From an uncultured Erythrobacter sp. (GTDB lineage: Bacteria; Pseudomonadota; Alphaproteobacteria; Sphingomonadales; Sphingomonadaceae), in the NCBI GenBank assembly GCA_947503155.1, contig CANNCL010000001.1:372001-436000 (forward strand): DNA of 64,000 nucleotides, given 5' to 3'. The notes under the pieces are model-generated. The model saw only the letters and a list, made by a program, of their open reading frames with translations, did no database searches and was not told where the DNA came from. The position numbers and the translations under genes are program-made. How positions within the stretch are numbered: the first letter of the stretch is position 1; every line of letters begins with the position of its first letter. Shown piece by piece: positions 28,348 to 37,466 of this stretch.

Positions 28348-29046
28348 CTATTCGATTTCTTCCGTGGTTCTAGCCATCGAAAACGCGCCAATAATTATGA
28401 GCAACACAAGCCCGCCGCCAAACATGCCGGCAGAACCCCAGAAATCAGGCTCATAATCTGGATCGATTGTTACGAAGTTTTCTGCAACTTGCCCCCCACT
28501 CGTCTGCAAGACTTCCGCCCGGCTCCAAGTGCTTGGCACTGATGTCGATACGCGCCCTGTAATCGGTTCAGAACGTTCATGCTCTGCATAGGTCTCGGCT
28601 AACCGATCATTGGCTTCGATCGCAGATTGCAGACGTTCGGCATCGATCGGTTCGCCCGATGATTGCACGCTATCCATGTAGGTTTCAGTCGACTGAACCA
28701 AAGCATCTAACGTTGCTGTCGTCGAAAGCTTTAAAGCGATCTCACCGCTGTTTTGATTTAACAAAATTTGGACAGGTTCGTTTCTGTCCGCGCCCACAGG
28801 GCGGACAAGAACCAGCATATTTTCGGCTTTGTAACGCCGGGTTTCATCGTCCTGCTGATAGAGTGTTTCCATCTCATTCCACTCAGCACCGGTAATCTCG
28901 TACCATCCCGAAGATGGCCCGCCTTCGATCAACTCCTCAATCGTAATCGACTGTTTCTCTCCTACCGTGAAATAGTCATAAACGCCGCTTCCACCAAAAT
29001 ACATGAGGCCGAGGCCAGCGAGCATTCCCAAACAACCAAGATTCAT
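28348..29046 (-). CDS. hypothetical membrane protein with N- and C-terminal transmembrane segments
   Basis: The ATG at 29046 gives 232 aa; the frame is open further up to a TTG at 29097, but the hydrophobic N-terminus MNLGCLGMLAGLGLMYFGGS argues for the ATG start. A large middle domain (IEELIEGGPSSGWYEITGAE, EPVQILLNQNSGEIALKLST, then a helical stretch of ETYMDSVQ) lies between this segment and a C-terminal segment SAGMFGGGLVLLIIIGAFSM. The topology places the middle domain in the periplasm or the cytosol, with both ends in the membrane. I do not recognise the family. It stands alone between a terminator and the rplJ leader. Confidence 0.7.
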   Translation of the reverse strand: MNLGCLGMLAGLGLMYFGGSGVYDYFTVGEKQSITIEELIEGGPSSGWYEITGAEWNEMETLYQQDDETRRYKAENMLVLVRPVGADRNEPVQILLNQNSGEIALKLSTTATLDALVQSTETYMDSVQSSGEPIDAERLQSAIEANDRLAETYAEHERSEPITGRVSTSVPSTWSRAEVLQTSGGQVAENFVTIDPDYEPDFWGSAGMFGGGLVLLIIIGAFSMARTTEEIE

Positions 29047-29444
29047 AAGTCCCCCCCCAAAAACAAGCAGTTGATCGATGCGGGCTGGCCTTGTCAACCG
29101 GACTTGCGCTCAACCATTAGCATGCGCGATGGCGGTAATCGCTTGACTCTCTAACGCTAACGGCTAACTGCCCGCCTCGGTCGCTTCGTGCGGCCAGCCG
29201 TCCAAGACAGCCGGTGAAGACAATTGGGTCTTCTTAATTTCCAGCCTAGACGGGGATAAGAGATTTTCGCGGACACCTTTACGGCGTTCGCATCGGAGCT
29301 GATACGCTCCACCTCCTTCCCCATCATTGGATGTCTTGGTGCCGATGAACGGCACTGAGGTCTTGGCGCCGATGAACGGCGCTGGGAAACATGAGCCGGT
29401 CGCATGGATGCAAATCTGAGCGGCCATTAGTGAAGGAGTATGGC
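29047..29444 (+). promoter_or_regulatory. 398-bp region ahead of rplJ with a 27-bp tandem repeat
   Basis: This region must carry the promoter and leader of rplJL, since the gene upstream points away. Two 27-bp tandem copies (29334-29360 and 29361-29387) share TCTTGG-GCCGATGAACGGC-CTG. They lie 58 bp before the rplJ start, where L10-binding leaders of rplJ operons act in other bacteria by autogenous translational control. The repeat could form alternative pairings, but I could not fold it. Nothing else, such as a tRNA, was recognised. Confidence 0.5.
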
Positions 29445-29960
29445 ATGGATCGTTTGCAAAAAGCCGATGCGGTTGCCCAGCTCAATGCAATCTTGAACGA
29501 TGTTGGTGTGGTGGTTGTCACCCGCAACCTCGGCATGACGGTGGATCAATCCACCGACCTGCGCGGCAAGATGCGTGATGCTGGTGCGACTTATAAGGTT
29601 GCGAAGAACCGTCTCGCCAAGCTCGCCCTTAAAGACACCGATTACACCGGGCTGGATGAATTTCTGACCGGCCCAACCGCGCTTGCTTGGTCACAAGACC
29701 CGGTAGCGGCTGCGAAAGCAGCTGTTGAGTTCGCAAAGTCGAACGACAAGCTCGAAATCGTCGGTGGTTCTATGGGCACACAGGTGCTCGACGAAGCTGG
29801 TGTCCGGGCGCTTGCCGCTCTGCCTAGCCTCGATGAGCTTCGCAGCAAGATTGTGGGTCTCGTTAACGCCCCAGCGACCAAGGTCGCTCAGGTTGTCAAC
29901 GCCCCCGCCGCCAAGCTGGCCCGTGTGTTCGGCGCATATGCCGCCAAGGACGCTGCTTAA
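29445..29960 (+). CDS. rplJ: 50S ribosomal protein L10
   Basis: The 171-aa protein begins MDRLQKADAVAQLNAILNDV at an ATG with a GAAGGAG site 6 bp upstream. L10 family blocks follow: VVVTRNLGMTVDQSTDLRGK, TYKVAKNRLAKLALKDTDYT, FLTGPTALAWSQDPVAAAKA and the C-terminal helix ATKVAQVVNAPAAKLARVFG that binds L7/L12 dimers. L10 is the base of the ribosomal stalk. In most proteobacteria the gene follows rplK-rplA and precedes rplL-rpoB-rpoC; here only rplL follows. Confidence 0.97.
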   Translation: MDRLQKADAVAQLNAILNDVGVVVVTRNLGMTVDQSTDLRGKMRDAGATYKVAKNRLAKLALKDTDYTGLDEFLTGPTALAWSQDPVAAAKAAVEFAKSNDKLEIVGGSMGTQVLDEAGVRALAALPSLDELRSKIVGLVNAPATKVAQVVNAPAAKLARVFGAYAAKDAA

Positions 29961-30058
29961 TCAGAGACGCTCTCGCAAGAGACGAAACAACCATTGGGGC
30001 ACTGGGATGACCCCACCTGTCCCGCCCGATTTTGGGCAAATAATTTGGAGTGAACATC

Positions 30059-30427
30059 ATGGCTGATATTGCCAAGCTTGTTGAAGAACTTTCGAAGCTT
30101 ACCGTTCTTGAAGCGGCTGAACTTGCAACTGCTCTCGAAGACGCATGGGGCGTTAGCGCCGCTGCGGCTGTTGCTGTTGCTGGCCCTGCTGCTGCAGCAG
30201 AAGCTGTTGAAGAAAAAGACGAATTCGACGTCATCCTCACCGGCGACGGTGGCAAGAAAATCCAGGTCATCAAAGAAGTCCGCGCCATCACTGGCCTGGG
30301 CCTCACCGAAGCCAAGGGTCTTGTTGAAGGCGCGCCTAAGGCCGTCAAAGAAGGCGTTAACAAGGCAGAAGCCGAAGAAATCAAAGGCAAGATCGAAGCA
30401 GCTGGCGGTACCGTTGAACTCAAGTAA
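30059..30427 (+). CDS. rplL: 50S ribosomal protein L7/L12
   Basis: The 122-aa acidic protein starts [20 protein letters not shown] (dimerisation domain), continues through an Ala-rich hinge ([19 protein letters not shown]) and ends in the factor-binding domain ([40 protein letters not shown]). It forms the flexible part of the ribosomal stalk and recruits elongation and release factors. The ATG at 30059 has TTGGAG 8 bp upstream; a GTG at 30050 is less likely. It is followed by a hairpin terminator rather than by rpoB. Confidence 0.97.
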   Translation: MADIAKLVEELSKLTVLEAAELATALEDAWGVSAAAAVAVAGPAAAAEAVEEKDEFDVILTGDGGKKIQVIKEVRAITGLGLTEAKGLVEGAPKAVKEGVNKAEAEEIKGKIEAAGGTVELK

Positions 30428-30477
30428 TTGAGGTCAGCAGGCTGCTTGAGCATGCTCAAGTAATCTTGTGATCAGTT

Positions 30478-30540
30478 TTGTGGGTGTCTTGAAGCGCCCG
30501 CAGATGGGGGGCGGTGTCAGCAATGGCACCGCCCTTTTTC
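30478..30540 (+). terminator. terminator after rplL, first copy of a perfect 63-bp duplication
   Basis: The last part, GGGCGGTG ... CACCGCCC followed by TTTTT, is a rho-independent terminator for rplJL. The complete 63 bp recur without change at 31255-31317, after the next gene. The identical part begins TTGTGGGTGTCTTGAAGCGC. Confidence 0.9.
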
Positions 30541-30697
30541 ATGGCTACGGCGATGACCGGTATATTGAGAAACCTGCGATTGCCCATAAGATGCAAGGAA
30601 TGCGGTTCCATGTCGCTCCTATACAATGGCGAACCCGAATTTCGAATTACGAAAACCGACCGATCTGATGTGGATCGACAAACGGGGCATATAACGA

Positions 30698-31237
30698 ATG
30701 AAAAAAACACTTGCCGTGCTGGCACTGGCCGCAGGTTTGAGCACAGGTGGCTGCGCCACCGTCCTTAATGGCACAAATATCGATTACACCACGGAAACCG
30801 ATCCAACCGGGGCGACTGTCGAATTCATAAATGGACTGACCTGCGAATCGCCATGCGAACTGGAAATGCGTCGCGGCTCTGACTCGCGGGTCGACATCAC
30901 GAAGGAAGGCTATGAGCCGGTCTATGTGTTGATTCAGTCGCGTCTTGGCGGTTCGACCTTCGGCAACATCCTGCTGGGCGGCGGCATTGGCGCTGCGGTT
31001 GATGGCAGCAACGGCGCGAGCAACTTCTTGGCGCCGCGCCCATTGATCGTGAAACTCGCACCAATCGGTTCGGGCGAACCTGCATTGCTGCTCGACGAAG
31101 ATGGCGAAATTGTCAGCACCGTTGACGAACACAATGACAACGTTCGCGCGGACGTGGCTGACACAATCGGCGCTGAACGCGCTGGTCTGGCCGTTGATGC
31201 AAGCGGCGCGCCCGTTTCGGAAGACGATTCAGAGTAA
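30698..31237 (+). CDS. PEGA-like lipoprotein
   Basis: The 179-aa product has a lipoprotein signal (MKKTLAVLALAAGLSTGGCA, lipidated Cys19) followed by a PEGA-like beta domain: TVEFINGLTCESPCELEMRR and DSRVDITKEGYEPVYVLIQS, then a Gly-rich hydrophobic segment FGNILLGGGIGAAVDGSNGA that resembles the short membrane-inserting hairpin found in similar proteins. The two cysteines at CESPC may form a disulfide. The acidic C-terminal tail is of low complexity. It is flanked on both sides by the 63-bp terminator duplication. Function unknown; envelope-localised by inference. Confidence 0.8.
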   Translation: MKKTLAVLALAAGLSTGGCATVLNGTNIDYTTETDPTGATVEFINGLTCESPCELEMRRGSDSRVDITKEGYEPVYVLIQSRLGGSTFGNILLGGGIGAAVDGSNGASNFLAPRPLIVKLAPIGSGEPALLLDEDGEIVSTVDEHNDNVRADVADTIGAERAGLAVDASGAPVSEDDSE

Positions 31238-31254
31238 CAGGCAGACGAAGAGTG

Positions 31255-31317
31255 TTGTGGGTGTCTTGAAGCGCCCGCAGATGGGGGGCGGTGTCAGCAA
31301 TGGCACCGCCCTTTTTC
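31255..31317 (+). terminator. second copy of the 63-bp terminator-containing duplication
   Basis: Identical base for base to 30478-30540, including the GGGCGGTG/CACCGCCC stem and TTTTT tract. It lies 17 bp after the lipoprotein stop codon and ends its transcript. The bases just outside both copies differ. Confidence 0.9.
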
Positions 31318-31375
31318 GTTGCTTCTGTGTATTAATTTACGCCAGACGCGCGCTCCGCAAAGCGCGTCTAGGCAA

Positions 31376-32614
31376 TCAGCGCGGGATTTGATCCATCAAT
31401 GTTCGATCAGAGCCGATGGAAGGAGCACCGATCTGTTCCACCTGCACCTTCGCTGCGTGCGGGGCGTCATCGTAATCCACGCCAAATTCCAGCTCATCAT
31501 AGACTGGGTCATAACTGATCGGGATTCCGGCCGCCTGCAACTGGGCAAGAGTGACAAAGGCGCTCATGGCACCAGCACTCGAAAGCCGGTCTAACTCAGC
31601 CGCACTGTACCGGTCCCGCAAGAGATCCACCACAGAGCCGAGCCGGATTGCGATCGTCCCGTTCAATTGCTGAAAATCAACACGGCCGGTCATCACACCG
31701 TTTACGCGGGCATCAAGATGCGTCTTGGTCACCAATACTGATTGCGCGGCGCTGCTGTCGCTAACGCTTGGCGTTGGTGTCGACAGCGGCACGGCCCGCG
31801 CGGTTTGATCGGCCACTGGATCGGGGTTGCTTGGTTGCTGAGCCGAGGAAACCGGCAAAGATGCACGGACACCGGCGGACACGTCGAGTGTCCCAGCAAA
31901 AGCGGCGGCGACAGATTCGTTCGCCACGGCAACACTGCGCTCAACCGACGAACCCGCGGCAAGCGGTGATCCGGCCCGCCGAACATCAGGAGCAATTCTA
32001 GGCGCCAAATTGGGCAAATCGGTAATCTGCGGCACATCAATCAGCCGAGCGCGCAAAGCCGGCACCATCCCGGTGACATCCACTCGTGACGGCTCAGGAA
32101 GCCCTCTGGAAATCGTAAATGCAGACGGCGAAGGCATTTCCACACCGGCAAATGCAAGATCGAAACGTTCCGATCCATGCTCCAGAAACCCAAGCGGCAT
32201 CATCTGATTAACACCAAGGAAACGCGGCCGGTTGGCAAAGGTCAGCGAAGTCGGAGCAAGCTCCTCTGCTGCCCCTGCCGAAACATAGACAGGCGCTGTT
32301 GCGCCCACTGCTGGGCTCCAGATAGGTTGTTCAAGAACCGTGCTTGGTTCGCGAACATCAATCCGCAAATAAGGCGAATCCATAGCGCCAGCGGACAGAT
32401 CGGGAATTGTGACAGCAACGGCCACGACCGCTGCCCCAACCATGAAACGAGCCGCCGTGGCCCTCTTCGTGCGTGAAGCGGGTGTGATAGACGCCTCAAT
32501 CGCGGCCTGTTCCGGAGCGGAATGCGGCCCGGGAAGCAGGCGTGCCGCCCGGTTCGCGGCCGTTTCGGGTAACGCGAAAGTTCCAGCTGAATCGTTTTGT
32601 GGGCGTGTCTGCAC
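31376..32614 (-). CDS. hypothetical single-pass membrane protein, low-complexity
   Basis: The C-terminus and most of the body are clear, but the start is not. The frame is open to 32800; the GTG at 32614 is my preferred start because of a GGGGGATT sequence before it. The product (about 412 aa) has one hydrophobic segment (FMVGAAVVAVAVTIPDLSAG) after a short polar N-terminus, then a Pro/Ser/Ala-rich region and a more structured C-terminal part of about 110 aa (KTHLDARVNGVMTGRVDFQQ, SVVDLLRDRYSAAELDRLSS, LQAAGIPISYDPVYDELEFG). No family is recognised. It is divergent from the MATE transporter gene. Confidence 0.6.
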   Translation of the reverse strand: MQTRPQNDSAGTFALPETAANRAARLLPGPHSAPEQAAIEASITPASRTKRATAARFMVGAAVVAVAVTIPDLSAGAMDSPYLRIDVREPSTVLEQPIWSPAVGATAPVYVSAGAAEELAPTSLTFANRPRFLGVNQMMPLGFLEHGSERFDLAFAGVEMPSPSAFTISRGLPEPSRVDVTGMVPALRARLIDVPQITDLPNLAPRIAPDVRRAGSPLAAGSSVERSVAVANESVAAAFAGTLDVSAGVRASLPVSSAQQPSNPDPVADQTARAVPLSTPTPSVSDSSAAQSVLVTKTHLDARVNGVMTGRVDFQQLNGTIAIRLGSVVDLLRDRYSAAELDRLSSAGAMSAFVTLAQLQAAGIPISYDPVYDELEFGVDYDDAPHAAKVQVEQIGAPSIGSDRTLMDQIPR

Positions 32615-32800
32615 CGAATCCCCCAAGGATTGTCCCTTATGTGTTTTATGAAGATAATCACCGTGTTGATAAAGCAAAAACTCAAATCCCGGCTGGCGGA
32701 CTGATCTCTCCTTGCGAGAATCCGCTTCCCTTCGCTCGCCCGCGACCCTATTCGGGCCGGCTCGCCAAACCTTATCTCGGCGCGCGCGAACGGACAGCAC

Positions 32801-34240
32801 ATGATGCGCGATATTGCGATTCAGGACACGGCAATTCCGGGTGAACCCGGCTGGCGGCAGGAATTCAAAGCCACGCTCGCGCTTGCCACGCCGCTGGCGC
32901 TCGCCAACTTACTCCAGATGCTGACCTATGCGGTCGATGTGATTTTCATCGCCCGGCTTGGCGATGAACAGCTCGCGGGATCAGCGCTGGCTGTGTCGCT
33001 GTTTGGCCTTGTCCTGTGGGCGATGACGGCATTGACCGGTGCGGTTGCGCCGCTGATCGCCGAGGCGCTTGGATCGCGCACAAAATCGCTCCGCCCTGTG
33101 CGCCGTTCGGTGCGGATGGCCTTGTGGCTTGCAGTTATCACCGGCGTGCTGGGAATGGGCATCTGTTTGTTGCTGGAGCCGCTGATGCGCGCGACCGGCC
33201 AACAATCAGCGATCATCGCGCTGGCGACAGAGTATAATTATGTCATCATCTTTTCGATGGTGCCGATGTTGCTCGCCGGAGTGCTGCGCAATTTCGTGTC
33301 CGCATTGGGCCGGCCCATCTTTGCAACCGCAATCACAGGCGTCGGCATTTTTGTGAACGCCTTTGCCAATTATGCTTTCATCTTCGGCAATTTCGGAGCG
33401 CCAGAGATGGGTCTGACCGGCGCGGCGGTCGCGACAATCCTCACGTCGCTGTTCACTCTGGCTGCTTATGTCTTGGCGATCCGCTTCGATCCAAAACTGC
33501 ATCGCTACCGGGTGTTTGGCCGCCTTTGGGCGCCCGATTGGGGCCGGTTCTGGCAGATTGTCCGCATCGGCACGCCCATCGCGCTAACGGTCAGCGCAGA
33601 GGCGGGCATTTTCGGCGCAGCAGCATTCATGATGGGCAGGTTCGGAGCAGCCGAGCTCGCCGGGCACACCGTCGCATTGCAACTCGCGGCGCTTGCATTC
33701 CAAGTGCCATTTGGTGTCGGACAGGCCGTGACAATCCGGGTGGGCTATTTCTACGGTGCGGGTGACCGTGACGGGATCAAACGCGCAGGTTGGGCCGCGA
33801 TGGCTATTGGCACAGGATTTATGATCTTCACCGCCGGCGCGATGGTGCTTGCGCCCAATTTGCTCTTGTCGATCTATGTCGATCCCGAAGCCGCCAAGAA
33901 CGCGGCCTTGGTCGCGTTTGCGCTACAATATCTCGGCCTTGCCGCCGCATTCCAATTGGTTGACGGGGTGCAAGCAGTCGCAGCGGGCGCGCTGCGCGGA
34001 TTGCAGGATACGCGCGTGCCCATGTGGATTGCGATCTTCAGCTATTGGGTGCCGGGCATTGGAATGGCGATCGGGCTCGGCTTTTACACTCCATTAGAAG
34101 GCATCGGCGTGTGGATCGGGCTGGCGACTGGATTGTCGTTCGCTGCGGTTTTGCTGCTGTGGCGCTGGATGGCGAGGGATCGGTTGGAGCTGACCACAAG
34201 AATATCTAAAGAACCACTTATGCCGCAGGGCGCGATGTAA
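32801..34240 (+). CDS. MATE family efflux transporter
   Basis: The 479-aa protein has twelve predicted membrane segments in the two-bundle arrangement of MATE/NorM exporters, with family segments such as LATPLALANLLQMLTYAVDV, FIARLGDEQLAGSALAVSLF, AAFMMGRFGAAELAGHTVAL and FGVGQAVTIRVGYFYGAGDR. MATE proteins expel cationic drugs and metabolites by Na+ or H+ antiport. Its last 23 bases overlap the convergent mscS-type gene. The start MMRDIAIQDT is close to the divergent minus-strand frame; the second Met is equally possible. Confidence 0.93.
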   Translation: MMRDIAIQDTAIPGEPGWRQEFKATLALATPLALANLLQMLTYAVDVIFIARLGDEQLAGSALAVSLFGLVLWAMTALTGAVAPLIAEALGSRTKSLRPVRRSVRMALWLAVITGVLGMGICLLLEPLMRATGQQSAIIALATEYNYVIIFSMVPMLLAGVLRNFVSALGRPIFATAITGVGIFVNAFANYAFIFGNFGAPEMGLTGAAVATILTSLFTLAAYVLAIRFDPKLHRYRVFGRLWAPDWGRFWQIVRIGTPIALTVSAEAGIFGAAAFMMGRFGAAELAGHTVALQLAALAFQVPFGVGQAVTIRVGYFYGAGDRDGIKRAGWAAMAIGTGFMIFTAGAMVLAPNLLLSIYVDPEAAKNAALVAFALQYLGLAAAFQLVDGVQAVAAGALRGLQDTRVPMWIAIFSYWVPGIGMAIGLGFYTPLEGIGVWIGLATGLSFAAVLLLWRWMARDRLELTTRISKEPLMPQGAM

Positions 34241-35054
34241 CCTCGCGCTGAGGGAACGGAATGGTTATGCCTGCATCGTCAAACTTGGCCTTCGCCGCTT
34301 CTGTAAGCGCCCATGACAGGCCGAGATAATCGGAGGTGCGGCACCACACGCGCAGGCCAATCCCAACCGAACTATCGTTTAACGAGCTGACAAAGGCGAG
34401 CGGCGCTGGGTCATCCAACACACGTTCATCCGTATCAGCGATGGCCAGCAATTCGCTGCGCGCTTGTTCCATACTGTCACCGTAGCCGATGCCCACGACC
34501 AATTCGAACCGGCGGATCGGGTGCCGGTGAAAATTGATGATTGGCTGATTCCACAGCTCGTTATTGGGCATCATCACAAACAGGCCGTCTGGCTGTTTGA
34601 GTTCAGTGGTGAACAGACCGATTTGTTGAACGACCGCGGTGATCGAACCGACGCTGATCGCTTCGCCTACTTTGAACGGTTTTTGGACCAGGATCATTAC
34701 GCCAGAGGCGACATTGCTGAGCGTGCCTTGGAGCGCGAGTCCAACCGCCAGTGCAACCCCGCCTAAAGCAGCGATAATGCTGGTTGTCTCCACCCCGAAC
34801 TGAGTCAAGACAGTGACCAGCACCACCACCCACAACGCATATTTGACGAGACTTGCGAGCAGGTTGGCAACGCTCACGTCCAGCCGGTCTGCCTTGGTCA
34901 GAGCCTTCGAAACCCCGCGCGAGACAAAGCCCGCCAGCATCAGGCCGATGACCAGAAGGGCGATCCCGCCAATGATGTCCATCAAATTGCCGCGCAGCCA
35001 CAGATACGCCTGTTCCGTGACGGTCAATGCGGCGATGTCGGTAGTGAAATTCAT
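34218..35054 (-). CDS. mscS: MscS family small-conductance mechanosensitive channel
   Basis: The 278-aa protein has the MscS organisation: three membrane helices (YLWLRGNLMDIIGGIALLVI, ALWVVVLVTVLTQFGVETTS, pore helix IIAALGGVALAVGLALQGTL), then SNVASGVMILVQKPFKVGEA and a cytosolic beta domain with IGLFTTELKQPDGLFVMMPN. The pore Gly/Ala pattern is intact. The channel opens under hypo-osmotic shock to release solutes. Length agrees with the E. coli protein (286 aa). It overlaps the MATE gene tail to tail by 23 bp, which is unusual but not rare in compact genomes. Confidence 0.92.
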   Translation of the reverse strand: MNFTTDIAALTVTEQAYLWLRGNLMDIIGGIALLVIGLMLAGFVSRGVSKALTKADRLDVSVANLLASLVKYALWVVVLVTVLTQFGVETTSIIAALGGVALAVGLALQGTLSNVASGVMILVQKPFKVGEAISVGSITAVVQQIGLFTTELKQPDGLFVMMPNNELWNQPIINFHRHPIRRFELVVGIGYGDSMEQARSELLAIADTDERVLDDPAPLAFVSSLNDSSVGIGLRVWCRTSDYLGLSWALTEAAKAKFDDAGITIPFPQREVTSRPAA

Positions 35055-35227
35055 GAATAGGCTTTCGCATGTGTTTGCGGCGAAACCATTGGCGCACCGC
35101 CTTATTGGAGAGCACCACTAGTCCGGCGCGTGGTGCGGAATTTGGCCAGCCATCTAGTCGCTCTGACCCAAGCTGACCACCAGCGCTCACAAATGAGACG
35201 CCACAGCTTCTTTTTTACTCAACGGTC

Positions 35228-35256
35228 CTTGACTCGCGAAGTTCCCACAACCATCT
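35228..35256 (+). promoter_or_regulatory. possible RpoH-type promoter before groES
   Basis: CTTGAC (35228-35233) and CCATCT (35251-35256) are 17 bp apart and resemble the CTTG... / CCCATNT elements of heat-shock sigma-32 promoters. They lie just upstream of the CIRCE element. By-eye call. Confidence 0.5.
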
Positions 35257-35264
35257 GCCACCCG

Positions 35265-35291
35265 CTGGCACTCTTATAAGGAGAGTGCCAA
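35265..35291 (+). promoter_or_regulatory. CIRCE operator (HrcA-binding) upstream of groESL
   Basis: CTGGCACTC-N9-GAGTGCCAA with TTATAAGGA as the 9-bp spacer; the arms TGGCACTC and GAGTGCCA are perfect complements. This matches the TTAGCACTC-N9-GAGTGCTAA operator bound by the HrcA repressor, and it lies 37 bp before groES. Confidence 0.93.
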
Positions 35292-35327
35292 TCAACTCAT
35301 CAACCCTTTAAAGAAAGGTCATCCATT

Positions 35328-35615
35328 ATGGCATTTCGTCCGCTGCACGACCGCGTATTGGTCCGTCGCATCGAAGCCGACACCAAAACCGCTGGCGGCA
35401 TTATCATTCCCGATTCCGCACAGGAAAAGCCAAGCGAAGGCGAAATCGTCTCTGTTGGCGAAGGTGCCCGTGACGATAGCGGCGCTCGCGTCGCGCTTGA
35501 CGTTAAAGCAGGCGACCGCGTCCTGTTCGGCAAATGGGGCGGCACCGAAGTTAAGATCGACGGTGAAGACCTGCTGATCATGAAGGAAAGCGACATTATG
35601 GGGATTATCGGCTGA
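35328..35615 (+). CDS. groS: co-chaperonin GroES
   Basis: The 95-aa protein starts [20 protein letters not shown] and has the mobile-loop pattern [26 protein letters not shown]-like [20 protein letters not shown] and the ending [14 protein letters not shown]. It forms the heptameric lid of the GroEL cage. The gene is controlled by the CIRCE element and is followed by groEL after 51 bp on the same strand. Confidence 0.98.
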   Translation: MAFRPLHDRVLVRRIEADTKTAGGIIIPDSAQEKPSEGEIVSVGEGARDDSGARVALDVKAGDRVLFGKWGGTEVKIDGEDLLIMKESDIMGIIG

Positions 35616-35639
35616 TCCGATTTCCCACGCGCTACCTAA

Positions 35640-37322
<1,683 letters not shown>

Positions 37323-37351
37323 GCCACTCGGTTCCAACGCTTACAAAAATG

Positions 37352-37384
37352 ACCCCGGGGGACTTTCGTCCCTCGGGGTTTTTT
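37352..37384 (+). terminator. groESL intrinsic terminator
   Basis: Stem ACCCCGGGGGAC / GTCCCTCGGGGT (one G-T pair) with a TTTC loop, followed by TTTTTT. It begins 29 bp after the groL stop. Confidence 0.92.
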
Positions 37385-37466
37385 GTTGGCCGAATGCAGG
37401 TCTTCCCATTCGGTGCGGAGTGGCGCAGTAGGTTTCCCAGTTTTATTGAGAGTGAGGGACATACCC

